Shown: piece after piece, positions 27,069 to 35,529 of the stretch | Position numbering within the stretch: position 1 is the stretch's first letter | Layout: each line of letters begins with the position of its first letter | Source: Sediminibacterium sp. | GTDB lineage: Bacteria > Bacteroidota > Bacteroidia > Chitinophagales > Chitinophagaceae | NCBI GenBank assembly: GCA_028687975.1 | Contig: JAQTZD010000014.1 | Location: 1-36,245, forward strand | Reading direction: 5' to 3' | Length of the DNA: 36,245 nt | Translations under genes and position numbers: made by a program | The notes under the pieces: model-generated | The model's database searches: none | The model's input: the letters and a program-made list of their open reading frames with translations, nothing else | What the model was told of the DNA's origin: nothing

Positions 27069-30000
27069 TTATTCTTTGATCCGAATAGTTATGCCGGCCG
27101 AATGGCTGCTGAATTCCGGTGCATACATACTTTGTACCGTTGCAATGCCTGCCGAGAACCTGCCCGCATGTGTTGCCGTTGTTTCATAACGGAAGAGGTA
27201 GGTTCCTTTGGGCAAATATCCGACGAAAAAGTCGGACCTGGTATCTCTGGTACTTTCATAATAACCCAGTCCTTCCTGCCAGTGATAGGTGCTGATCCGG
27301 TGCAATGGTTCCATGGAAGCAGCACGCATATCTTTCAGATGAACATATTCCATATCGCGGTCCGATCTGAGTGTTAACTGTACCACGATTTTGTCGCCGA
27401 TGCCAATTTCTTCTTCCTCGCGGATAGGAACCAGTACGGAGCCGGAAGCGGTTGTTTGTTCGCGGAACAAAGCCTTCTGTACAGAAAGCGGAAGCTTACT
27501 GGTGTCGGCTGTTATATTACTCAGCTCTTCGAAGTATTGCCAGTAAACACCTCCGTAAGAAGGTTGCGCCGATGCGGCCTGCAAACCGGAGCTTACCTTA
27601 ACCCGGATATTGCCCATTTCAGGAACAATGGTTTCCGGATTCAGATTCACTTTCAGGTACCCGCTACCGGCCATGGTTTTCTGGGAAGCGCTGTTGATAC
27701 TGTGCCTGCCCAGATCAATCTGTACTGTTCTTTTGTTGTTCAGCCAGTTGCTGCCATTCAGCAACAGGGCATAACAGGCATCTGCAGTGGCAATAGCTGT
27801 TTCCCAATTGTTGGTTTGCTTGTTCAGCAACAGCCAGGTGCGCATGGCATCAATGGCAGCCGTGTATTTCTTTTCCTTCAGATTGATTTCTTCAAAGCAA
27901 CTGATCAGCATACTCTGGTGTGTTATCGGAGATTCAAACCAGGAATTGGTATAAGAGGTTTTCCAGAACATGCCTTTCCGGGCGTCCCGGATGCTGTTTT
28001 CGAGCAAGGAGGGAACTATTTGCTGCACAGCCCACTCTTCGTTGTTGTTACGGAAGGCAATCAAAGCAAGCATTGCCTTGGTATAGCTGTTTTGTTTTTG
28101 CCATCCTGTTTTACTGCGGTTGTAAAAGAACCGGTACGCATTGGTATCGCTGATGGCAATATCGCTGAAGAAGCTGCGCATGTACAGGTATTCTATCTGG
28201 CGGACCTGTACGGGAGCTATGGCTGCCGCCGATTTTGCCTGAATGATATCGTCGTAATCTTTGCTGATGGCCGCATCTGTGTAGCTCAAAGCTTTCAACA
28301 GCATGGGTTTTAGTTGTATGGCTACATCTGTGCCAATGGCGCCCAGTTTTTTCAAACGGCCAATACCTGTTAGAATTTCTTGCGTAATGTAGCGGTCTTC
28401 CGGCCCGTTTTTCATCCAGGAAAATGCACCATTGGGCAATTGGAGGGCTTCCATTTTGCTGAGCCATTCAGCCATAGGAAAATCGTTGTTGCGCTGGAAG
28501 AACCTGGCCAACTGTTGCATTTGCTGTGTTTCATTGGCGGCTGCAAATACCCATGGCGTTTCTTCGAGCAGCAATTGTTTCAGCGCTGTGTTTTTTTCCA
28601 GGTTGCTTTGTAATGAAACGCTGTCTTTGTTCAGCGCATTCAATACATTCCGGATAACAGGGCTTCTCTGCAGGATATATTTTCCCAGTTCTGCGGCGTA
28701 GAGTTGATGGAACAGTTGCAGGGCCGATTCCGCAGTAGGTCCGGGGATGGCAGGGATGGCCATCACGGCATTCCATAAAGGGTTAACCGTATATTCTACT
28801 GAAAAAGACTGGTTGGTGGCTCCTTCACTGTTGTGTTGCATCAGCTTGTTGAAACGGAATTGCTGCGTAGTGTCGTTGGGTAAATACAATGGAAGGGTTT
28901 CTGTTACCAATTGCCTGTTGGTGAGTACGGGAACAGTTTGTTCTTCGCCATCGCTGTAATTGCCAGCCTTTGCAATCACCCGCCAGGTCAGCGGCTTATT
29001 AAAGCTGAACGGAATGTCGATCGGGAAACGAATCACCATCGATTCGCCTGCACCGGCCGTGAAATGCTGCAGTGGAAAAATATTCTGAAACCAACCATCT
29101 ACAGAACGATTGGTAGTGGCATCCAGTAATTCCAGCGTAACCACACCACTTAACTCTTCGGTGCTGGTATTGGCAATCCGGGTGCTGAATTCCATATGAT
29201 CTCCTTCACGCAGGAAACGAGGTGCATTGGGCTGCACCATGATTTTTTTGCGCGTGATCATGGTTGTTGTATTGCTGCCGAATGCCAGGTCCTTGGTATG
29301 GGCCAGGCTCATCCATTTCCAGGTAGTGACTGCTTCGGGCAAACTAAAACTGAAGCGAATCTTTCCGCTGCTGTCGGGCAACAATTGCGGCAGAAAAAAG
29401 GCAGTCTCATTCAGATTCTTTCTGATCTGAACTTCTTCTGTTGCATCGATTTCTCCGGCAGCTGCTTCATCCTTAACAGCACCACTGTTTCCCCTGATTT
29501 TCATGTTTGTAGTAATAGCGGAACGCAATTCCGGAGCAGCGGGCATGGCAAAAACCTTTTCGTGCAATTCCTGCTTTGTAGTAATAGCGGAACGCAATTC
29601 CGGAGCAGCGGGCATGGCAAAAACCTTTTCGTACAATTCCTGCTTAGGGCCGGAGGAAAAGGGGTTACAATTGTTGATCCAGACATCAGAGAAAATGGTC
29701 GGATTGTTGTTCATTCCGCTGTAGTTCAGAAAATCGTTTCCACTCGTGGCCAGCAGATCCCTGGTAAAATAAAATTCATCCACGCAGGTATCGGATGCGC
29801 TCCTGTCGATGCTCTCTGCAATTTCAAATTGTCTGCTGCCAAATTGATTCATCCAGTTGTTGGATCCCCATAGCTGAGGTACATTCCATTTTTGCGGAGC
29901 AATTACATCCAGGCTGGCATCGTACATGGCACTGAGCAGTTCTGCTTCAGTAGGCTTTCCTGCATGGTTCAATACTTCAATGGTCCAGGTTTCTTTGCTG

Positions 30001-33000
30001 CCCGGCTCGGATTCTTTCCTGAAACTGGTATAGTTCACCTGCAGTTTTTTGTTGTTCCATGGAACCTCCACCATGTATTGCCAGGTATAACATCTTCCAG
30101 CAGCAACAAATGCATCTGTAACAATCAGCCTGCCCCGGTGTTTTTCGGTGATGGGGATATTCAGTACAGCATTGCCGTCTGCCTGCAACTGCTGGTATAC
30201 CTGTTCACCGGTATCGGATTCTGCTTTTATTTTGCGGGTAATATATCGTTTGTTCAGGCTGCTGTAATTCAAGAGGCTGGCTGTATCTCCGGGAAACACT
30301 TCTATATTGCTGCTGCCGGTGAGCTGATAGGAGGGGAAGGGCAATTGTTTCCCCGCCTGGTCGTACACCAGCACATACTGGCTTACTAACAGGCAATGTC
30401 CTGCAGCATCAAAGGCCCTGGTTTCATATTTATACAATCCGGCTTCTATCTGACCGGGTGTGAATGCAACCGTTTTGTTGTTGTTTGTATAGAGGATACT
30501 GTCTTTTTGTACAAGCGGAGTTAAATTCCAGGAACTGTATTCCGATTCGTTGCTGTATTCGTCGTTGGGGAAGGCAGCTGTAAATTCAGCTTCAGAAAAT
30601 ACAAACTGGTCCGGCCGCTGCCACAAACGCTTACGGATAAGCCTGTTCGGAGTAATGGCTTTATACAATCGAATAATTACTTTGGAATTGTAAGTATTCC
30701 CAAATGCATCTGTGGTATCTGCCGTTATTGCAGTAAAGCTGTTTTTGTTTACTGTAACCGGATACTTGTAGCGTTGTTCCATTTCCTTCGTGGCCACAAA
30801 AAAACGGGCGCGTTGCGTTGCGGCTCTGCCATTGTTGTCGGTGGCCGTAACTTCTATTGCATATTGCCTGTCTGAACTGTCTGGCGTGAAGGGAATCTCA
30901 AAGTTGCCCTTTGCATCCGAACGGGTTTCTCCGGTAATCGGGGGGATATTGGGCAGCCTTTCCGGATAATAATTGGTTCTGCCGGTAAAGTAAACAGATG
31001 CTGTAATGGTGTAGGAAATGCGGGTATTGCCAACAGCGTTGCCTGCATTTGCTTTTGTCTGGCCTCCGATCCGGATGCTGTCCGAAATATGGTAGGCAGG
31101 CTTCATCCGGTTCATCACCACGGTAAGGTCGGGCCGTTTGTATTCTTCCATTCTGAAAGAAAACCGGGATCCATAAAATCCATCGGCTTCTATATACCAT
31201 CTTCCGGTTAAACCGGTTTCGGGTAAACGAAAACCTCCGGTAATGGAACCAAATTCGTTCAGGGAACAGCGAACCGAATCAATCAACTGTTGGTTGGCAT
31301 TCCTCAAACGAACCACTACAGGCGTTCCGCTGTGGATCAGCTTGCTTTTTTGGGTATTGTAATCTTTGGTAACTGCAATGCCCTTGAATTGCATCTGCTG
31401 CCCCGGACGGTAAACAGCACGGTCTGTAAAAAAGAACATCCTGCTGTTTTCCTTTTCATATTCAACCTGCTTTTTTTCCTTGTTGCTCAGCAAGCTGGGA
31501 TAACGGTAGAGGTTCATTTCATCCGTTTCTGCAATCAATATTTTTTTATTGCTTTGGATTTCCAGCACATAGTTGTTGTAGGAATTGCCGGGATTGGCAA
31601 TGCTGAAACTTCCGTTACGATCTGTTTTTACCCTGCTGTGCAATTGCAGCGTTTTAAATCTTTTGTTGTTGGAGAGATTACTCTGGTAATTATTGGTATA
31701 GATGGTTACATCTGCCGAAACAACGGGTTTTCCGGAATAGAGGTCTCTTACAAAAAAACGATTTCCATCTGTGAAATAGGTTAAATCGGAAACGGTAAAA
31801 TGACTGGTAGAGATGGCATTCCGGGAACGGGTGAAATCCTTTCCGGAACTGAAAACAATATAATAATCGCCCTGCGATAATCCGGCTATTTTAATTTCCA
31901 CCGCATGTTGCTGATGGTCGCCGGTGCGGGGCAATGCTTGTACAAAACTATCTGCCGCCTGGTTGCCTGCAATGATTTTTTCATAGTCCGTCAAATAATT
32001 ATACCGGAGAAATTCCCTGGAATTGAATTTGTAAATTCTGGCATATACGGTATCGAGGTTCTGGTAACTGATCAGTGCCCGAAAGGGTTGATCCGGAAGA
32101 TTGGTTTTTTCTATTTTGCCACTCAGGAATACTTTGTTGATTTGCTGATACAGGCGATGAAAGCCGTTTTGTTCCCAGGTTGTTTTGCCGAGCAATTGTT
32201 TGGCTTCCCCGATGATCTTCAACGCGCTATTCATTGCAAAGCGGTTTGTGGTATCGCCAAAAGGTGCGTAGGTGGAACCCAGATCCACTTCCAATGCTGC
32301 CTGCAGGTACAAAGCTCTCGCAGAAATAGTGTTGTTGTTGTATTGCAGCAACTGGTTTAATGCGGAACGATAAGCCATTGTTTTGTTGGCAAATTGCGAG
32401 TTCTTGTTGGCCCACTCAATCCGGTCTGCATCATAGCGGGCCATCATGTTGCGGTTGCCGGCCTGCGCGTGCAGTTGCAGTAGAAGCTGGTAAAGACCAA
32501 TAGTCTTGAAATTGGCTTCACCGGTTTCTGTTGCATTGAATTGCGTACGCATAAAAACAGCAGCAGGACTTAGCACAGCGGGGTTGCTGAGGGGCTTTTG
32601 ATAAAACGCAGTGCTGCTGTAGCTTTCATTGCTCTTGTAATATTCCAGTGCTTCCGTAGCCAGGAGGTCCAGTAAATTATTTTTAAAAACACCGGTTGTA
32701 TCATTTCCTTTTAGTACAAGTGCATTCAGCTGGTTCAACGGAACAGCATAGAGCAGGTTGGGCTGTTGCAGGGCTGCGCTGTAATGCGCTTCGATGGCCT
32801 GTTCAAAATCTTTTCCACTCCAGGTTTGGATGTCGGTTTTATCGGTTGCAGTGGTTGCTTTTCTGCCCAAAATGGTCCAGCGCTGATCCTGAAAAATACG
32901 TTCGTATTTTTCAGCCAGTAAAATATGCAGGATGGAAGCTTCTGCAGTTCCTGCAGTCTGGCCCAGTTCTTTTTTAAGCTGCTGTACCTGCGAACCAATT

Positions 33001-33248
33001 TCCGTAGCACCTGTTTTTTCTTCGATGCTTAAAGAATAGAGCAGACACTTGATGGCCTGATCAACTTGCTTTTCGCGTTTGGCACGCTCGTATAATTTAT
33101 TCACTTCTGTAAGTGCAGACCGAGGCAGGTCCCTGGCAATGATCAGGGTATCAATTTCCGCCCATTTTGATGCGTAGGAAAAACCGGGAACCTGTGCTGT
33201 TGTAGAAAAGCCACACAGCAATAGCAATATAAAAAGCAATGTTCTCAT
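27069..33248 (-). CDS. Alpha-2-macroglobulin family protein (MG2/A2M domains), secreted, thioester motif apparently degenerate
   Basis: 'FTDRAVYRPGQQMQFKGIAV' (MG2), 'NETAFFLPQLLPDSSGKIRFSFSLPEAVTTWKW' (A2M/MG7), 'NPLWNAVMAIPAIPGPTAESALQLFHQLYAAELG' and 'LQSNLEKNTALKQLLLEETPW' (TED region); signal peptide ending TTAQ. Confidence 0.92.
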   Translation of the reverse strand: MRTLLFILLLLCGFSTTAQVPGFSYASKWAEIDTLIIARDLPRSALTEVNKLYERAKREKQVDQAIKCLLYSLSIEEKTGATEIGSQVQQLKKELGQTAGTAEASILHILLAEKYERIFQDQRWTILGRKATTATDKTDIQTWSGKDFEQAIEAHYSAALQQPNLLYAVPLNQLNALVLKGNDTTGVFKNNLLDLLATEALEYYKSNESYSSTAFYQKPLSNPAVLSPAAVFMRTQFNATETGEANFKTIGLYQLLLQLHAQAGNRNMMARYDADRIEWANKNSQFANKTMAYRSALNQLLQYNNNTISARALYLQAALEVDLGSTYAPFGDTTNRFAMNSALKIIGEAKQLLGKTTWEQNGFHRLYQQINKVFLSGKIEKTNLPDQPFRALISYQNLDTVYARIYKFNSREFLRYNYLTDYEKIIAGNQAADSFVQALPRTGDHQQHAVEIKIAGLSQGDYYIVFSSGKDFTRSRNAISTSHFTVSDLTYFTDGNRFFVRDLYSGKPVVSADVTIYTNNYQSNLSNNKRFKTLQLHSRVKTDRNGSFSIANPGNSYNNYVLEIQSNKKILIAETDEMNLYRYPSLLSNKEKKQVEYEKENSRMFFFTDRAVYRPGQQMQFKGIAVTKDYNTQKSKLIHSGTPVVVRLRNANQQLIDSVRCSLNEFGSITGGFRLPETGLTGRWYIEADGFYGSRFSFRMEEYKRPDLTVVMNRMKPAYHISDSIRIGGQTKANAGNAVGNTRISYTITASVYFTGRTNYYPERLPNIPPITGETRSDAKGNFEIPFTPDSSDRQYAIEVTATDNNGRAATQRARFFVATKEMEQRYKYPVTVNKNSFTAITADTTDAFGNTYNSKVIIRLYKAITPNRLIRKRLWQRPDQFVFSEAEFTAAFPNDEYSNESEYSSWNLTPLVQKDSILYTNNNKTVAFTPGQIEAGLYKYETRAFDAAGHCLLVSQYVLVYDQAGKQLPFPSYQLTGSSNIEVFPGDTASLLNYSSLNKRYITRKIKAESDTGEQVYQQLQADGNAVLNIPITEKHRGRLIVTDAFVAAGRCYTWQYMVEVPWNNKKLQVNYTSFRKESEPGSKETWTIEVLNHAGKPTEAELLSAMYDASLDVIAPQKWNVPQLWGSNNWMNQFGSRQFEIAESIDRSASDTCVDEFYFTRDLLATSGNDFLNYSGMNNNPTIFSDVWINNCNPFSSGPKQELYEKVFAMPAAPELRSAITTKQELHEKVFAMPAAPELRSAITTNMKIRGNSGAVKDEAAAGEIDATEEVQIRKNLNETAFFLPQLLPDSSGKIRFSFSLPEAVTTWKWMSLAHTKDLAFGSNTTTMITRKKIMVQPNAPRFLREGDHMEFSTRIANTSTEELSGVVTLELLDATTNRSVDGWFQNIFPLQHFTAGAGESMVIRFPIDIPFSFNKPLTWRVIAKAGNYSDGEEQTVPVLTNRQLVTETLPLYLPNDTTQQFRFNKLMQHNSEGATNQSFSVEYTVNPLWNAVMAIPAIPGPTAESALQLFHQLYAAELGKYILQRSPVIRNVLNALNKDSVSLQSNLEKNTALKQLLLEETPWVFAAANETQQMQQLARFFQRNNDFPMAEWLSKMEALQLPNGAFSWMKNGPEDRYITQEILTGIGRLKKLGAIGTDVAIQLKPMLLKALSYTDAAISKDYDDIIQAKSAAAIAPVQVRQIEYLYMRSFFSDIAISDTNAYRFFYNRSKTGWQKQNSYTKAMLALIAFRNNNEEWAVQQIVPSLLENSIRDARKGMFWKTSYTNSWFESPITHQSMLISCFEEINLKEKKYTAAIDAMRTWLLLNKQTNNWETAIATADACYALLLNGSNWLNNKRTVQIDLGRHSINSASQKTMAGSGYLKVNLNPETIVPEMGNIRVKVSSGLQAASAQPSYGGVYWQYFEELSNITADTSKLPLSVQKALFREQTTASGSVLVPIREEEEIGIGDKIVVQLTLRSDRDMEYVHLKDMRAASMEPLHRISTYHWQEGLGYYESTRDTRSDFFVGYLPKGTYLFRYETTATHAGRFSAGIATVQSMYAPEFSSHSAGITIRIKE
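29506..29643. repeat. Tandem direct repeat, 2 x 69 bp, one mismatch, in frame (2 x 23 aa) within the A2M-like gene
   Basis: Copy 1 29506-29574 and copy 2 29575-29643 (tttgtagtaatagcggaacgcaattccggagcagcgggcatggcaaaaaccttttcgt[g/a]caattcctgc); protein KQEL[Y/H]EKVFAMPAAPELRSAITT twice. Confidence 0.98.
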
Positions 33249-33329
33249 TTCAAAAATATATAGGTAAAATTAACCTTATTTGTTGTGTGTGCCTTTCCAC
33301 TTATCTTGTTTTAACAAGCCAATAGGCAC

Positions 33330-33361
33330 AAAAAAATCCCGAAGTTGCTGCTTCGGGATTT
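33330..33361 (-). terminator. Rho-independent terminator of sucD
   Basis: Minus strand AAATCCCGAAG CAGCAA CTTCGGGATTTTTTT: 11-bp stem plus T-tract. Confidence 0.88.
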
Positions 33362-33380
33362 CTATCGGATGATTGATGTA

Positions 33381-34253
33381 TTATTTCTTCAGTGCAGCAG
33401 CCATGGTGATACCAATATCAGCCGGGCTGGCAACTACGTTGATGCCACATTCTGCCATGATCTTCATTTTAGCAGCTGCAGTATCGTCTGCTCCTCCGAT
33501 GATGGCACCGGCGTGGCCCATTCTTCTTCCGGGAGGCGCTGTTTGACCGGCAATAAATCCTACTACCGGTTTGGTTTTGTTGTCTTTGATCCAACGGGCA
33601 GCATCTGCTTCCATGCTTCCGCCAATTTCACCAATCATGATGATGCCTTCTGTTTCAGGATCGTTCATCAGCAGTTCAACTGCTTCTTTGGTGGTAGTAC
33701 CAATGATCGGGTCGCCGCCAATACCAATGGCTGTGCTGATACCCAATCCTGCTTTTACTACCTGATCGGCAGCTTCGTAAGTAAGGGTTCCGCTTTTAGA
33801 TACGATACCAATTTTTCCTGGCTTGAAAATAAAACCTGGCATGATGCCTACTTTGGCTTCACCTGCAGTGATTACACCGGGGCAGTTAGGACCTACCAAA
33901 CGGGTGTTGGTACCCTGGAGATAGTTTTTCACTTTCACCATGTCCTGAACAGGAATACCTTCGGTGATACATACCACCAGGCCAATACCTGCTTCAGCTG
34001 CTTCCATAATGGCATCTGCTGCAAATGCCGGTGGAACAAAAATGATGCTTACATCAGCACCTGTCTGCTTTACCGCGTCGGCAACGGTGTTAAACACTGG
34101 TTTGTCCAGGTGGGTAGTACCACCTTTGTTGGGTGTAACGCCACCAACTACATTGGTTCCATATTCAATCATTTGAGTAGCATGGAAGGTACCTTCTGTT
34201 CCGGTAAAACCCTGAACCAGGATTTTTGAGTGTTTATTTACGAGTACTGACAT
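33381..34253 (-). CDS. sucD: Succinyl-CoA ligase (ADP/GDP-forming) alpha subunit
   Basis: '[35 protein letters not shown]', '[23 protein letters not shown]', '[19 protein letters not shown]', catalytic His segment '[12 protein letters not shown]'. Confidence 0.98.
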   Translation of the reverse strand: MSVLVNKHSKILVQGFTGTEGTFHATQMIEYGTNVVGGVTPNKGGTTHLDKPVFNTVADAVKQTGADVSIIFVPPAFAADAIMEAAEAGIGLVVCITEGIPVQDMVKVKNYLQGTNTRLVGPNCPGVITAGEAKVGIMPGFIFKPGKIGIVSKSGTLTYEAADQVVKAGLGISTAIGIGGDPIIGTTTKEAVELLMNDPETEGIIMIGEIGGSMEADAARWIKDNKTKPVVGFIAGQTAPPGRRMGHAGAIIGGADDTAAAKMKIMAECGINVVASPADIGITMAAALKK

Positions 34254-34324
34254 AGCCTAATGTTTCTGGAATTTTAAATTTCGGGGCAAAAATAGGTGAA
34301 ATTCGGTTTGTGGGGGTGCTTAAG

Positions 34325-34354
34325 TGCCATAATGCCATAAAAAAATAATGGCAT
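34325..34354. repeat. TGCCAT direct repeat plus inverted ATGGCAT in the sucD/lemA divergent intergenic region
   Basis: TGCCAT at 34325 and 34333; ATGCCAT (34332-34338)/ATGGCAT (34348-34354) inverted repeat with 9-nt spacer. Confidence 0.55.
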
Positions 34355-34419
34355 CTGATTTGTAATTTTATGCTGGTAAGTAAAACAAACAATTAACTTA
34401 CATTAAATAAAAACAAATT

Positions 34420-35010
34420 ATGAGTACGAAAAACATTACCCTGATTGTCATTGCCGGATTGATCCTTTTAGTAGGAGGAATGGGCTGCAACGGATATAAT
34501 GGATTGGTGAAGCTGGATGAAAAAGTATCTCAGTCCTGGAACAACGTGCAGAGCGATTACCAGCGCCGGGCAGACCTGATTCCCAACCTCGTAAACACTG
34601 TAAAAGGAGAAGCCAATTTTGAGCAAACTACACTCGATAATGTGGTTAAGGCCAGAGCAAGCGCCACGCAGCTTAAACTGGACCCTAAGGACCTCTCTCC
34701 TGAGAAACTCCAGGAATTTCAGGCTGCTCAGGGACAATTGTCTCAGGCACTCGGACGTTTGCTGATGGTTACCGAAAATTATCCTAACCTGCGCGCCAAC
34801 GATGCATTCCGTGGATTACAGGCACAGCTGGAGGGAACAGAGAACCGGATCAAGGTTTCCAGAAATGATTTCAACGCTGCAGTGGCAGATTACAATGTAA
34901 AAGCAAGGTCTTTTCCAATGAACATTCTGGCAGGTATTACCGGATTTAAGGTAAAAGAAGGATTTAAGGCCGAAGCCGGTTCCGAGAAAGCACCTGAAGT
35001 ACAATTCTAA
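34420..35010 (+). CDS. lemA: LemA family protein
   Basis: 'NGLVKLDEKVSQSWNNVQSDYQRRADLIPNLVNTVKG', 'ENYPNLRANDAFRGLQAQLEGTENRIKVSRNDFNAAVADYN'. Confidence 0.97.
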   Translation: MSTKNITLIVIAGLILLVGGMGCNGYNGLVKLDEKVSQSWNNVQSDYQRRADLIPNLVNTVKGEANFEQTTLDNVVKARASATQLKLDPKDLSPEKLQEFQAAQGQLSQALGRLLMVTENYPNLRANDAFRGLQAQLEGTENRIKVSRNDFNAAVADYNVKARSFPMNILAGITGFKVKEGFKAEAGSEKAPEVQF

Positions 35011-35019
35011 AAATCCTGC

Positions 35020-35481
35020 ATGTTCGGAATATTCAAAAAATCTCCTAAATCGTATTTCTCCCTGGAGGAAAACCAGGCCATCGTGGAAGCTATCCGGAGG
35101 GCCGAGCAACGTACCAGTGGTGAAATAAGGGTGTATGTGGAAGGAAAATGCAAACTGGTGAACCCTGTTCACCGGGCAAAAGCAGTTTTTTTTCAACTGA
35201 AAATGGACCAGACAGAAGCCCGCAACGGGGTGCTGATATACCTGGCCATGGAAGACCGTCAGCTTGCTGTATGGGGTGATGAGGGAATACACCAGCGGGT
35301 AGGAGACGAATTTTGGAACAAAGAAGTAGCTGTGATCATCAGCGAATTCAATCAGCAACATTTTGTAGACGGAATCGTCCACATCATCCGGGATATCGGT
35401 GAGGCCCTGGTTACGCATTTTCCTTATGATGCAGCAGGGGATAAAAATGAATTATCGGACGATATTGTTTTTGGAAAATAA
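35020..35481 (+). CDS. TPM-domain protein, no obvious signal peptide
   Basis: 'IRRAEQRTSGEIRVYVEGKC...ARNGVLIYLAMEDRQLAVWGDEGIHQRVG' TPM_phosphatase signature. Confidence 0.9.
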   Translation: MFGIFKKSPKSYFSLEENQAIVEAIRRAEQRTSGEIRVYVEGKCKLVNPVHRAKAVFFQLKMDQTEARNGVLIYLAMEDRQLAVWGDEGIHQRVGDEFWNKEVAVIISEFNQQHFVDGIVHIIRDIGEALVTHFPYDAAGDKNELSDDIVFGK

Positions 35482-35484
35482 CTA

Positions 35485-35516
35485 CAAAGCCCCTTCGTAA
35501 ACCAGAAGGGGCTTTG
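35485..35516 (+). terminator. Strong 12-bp hairpin terminator-like element between the two TPM genes
   Basis: CAAAGCCCCTTC GTAAACCA GAAGGGGCTTTG; perfect 12-bp arms but only a short T-run within the stem. Confidence 0.7.
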
Positions 35517-35529
35517 TTAACAGCAATTC

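Noticed and set aside
27456-28313. 285-aa plus-strand ORF inside the A2M-like gene
   Set aside because: Antisense shadow ORF; the minus-strand 2059-aa frame is clearly the coding one.
29506-29643. CRISPR-like repeat
   Set aside because: Only two directly abutting copies with no spacers, in frame inside a coding sequence.
29503-29724. Plus-strand ORF carrying repeated 'CFVVIAERNSGAAGMAKTFS'
   Set aside because: Its repeat simply mirrors the 69-bp duplication in the A2M-like gene on the minus strand.
33250-33262. Second TATTTTTG match just upstream of the A2M start codon
   Set aside because: Too close to the ATG and lacking a -33 element; not reported as a promoter.
33345-34229. 294-aa plus-strand ORF spanning all of sucD
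   Set aside because: Antisense to a highly conserved enzyme; Cys/His/Phe-rich translation with no recognisable domain, consistent with a codon-bias artefact.
34287-34294. Possible Bacteroidota -7 element (minus strand TATTTTTG, TAnnTTTG-like) upstream of sucD
   Set aside because: No convincing -33 TTG at the expected spacing; AT-rich intergenic matches to this short motif are common.
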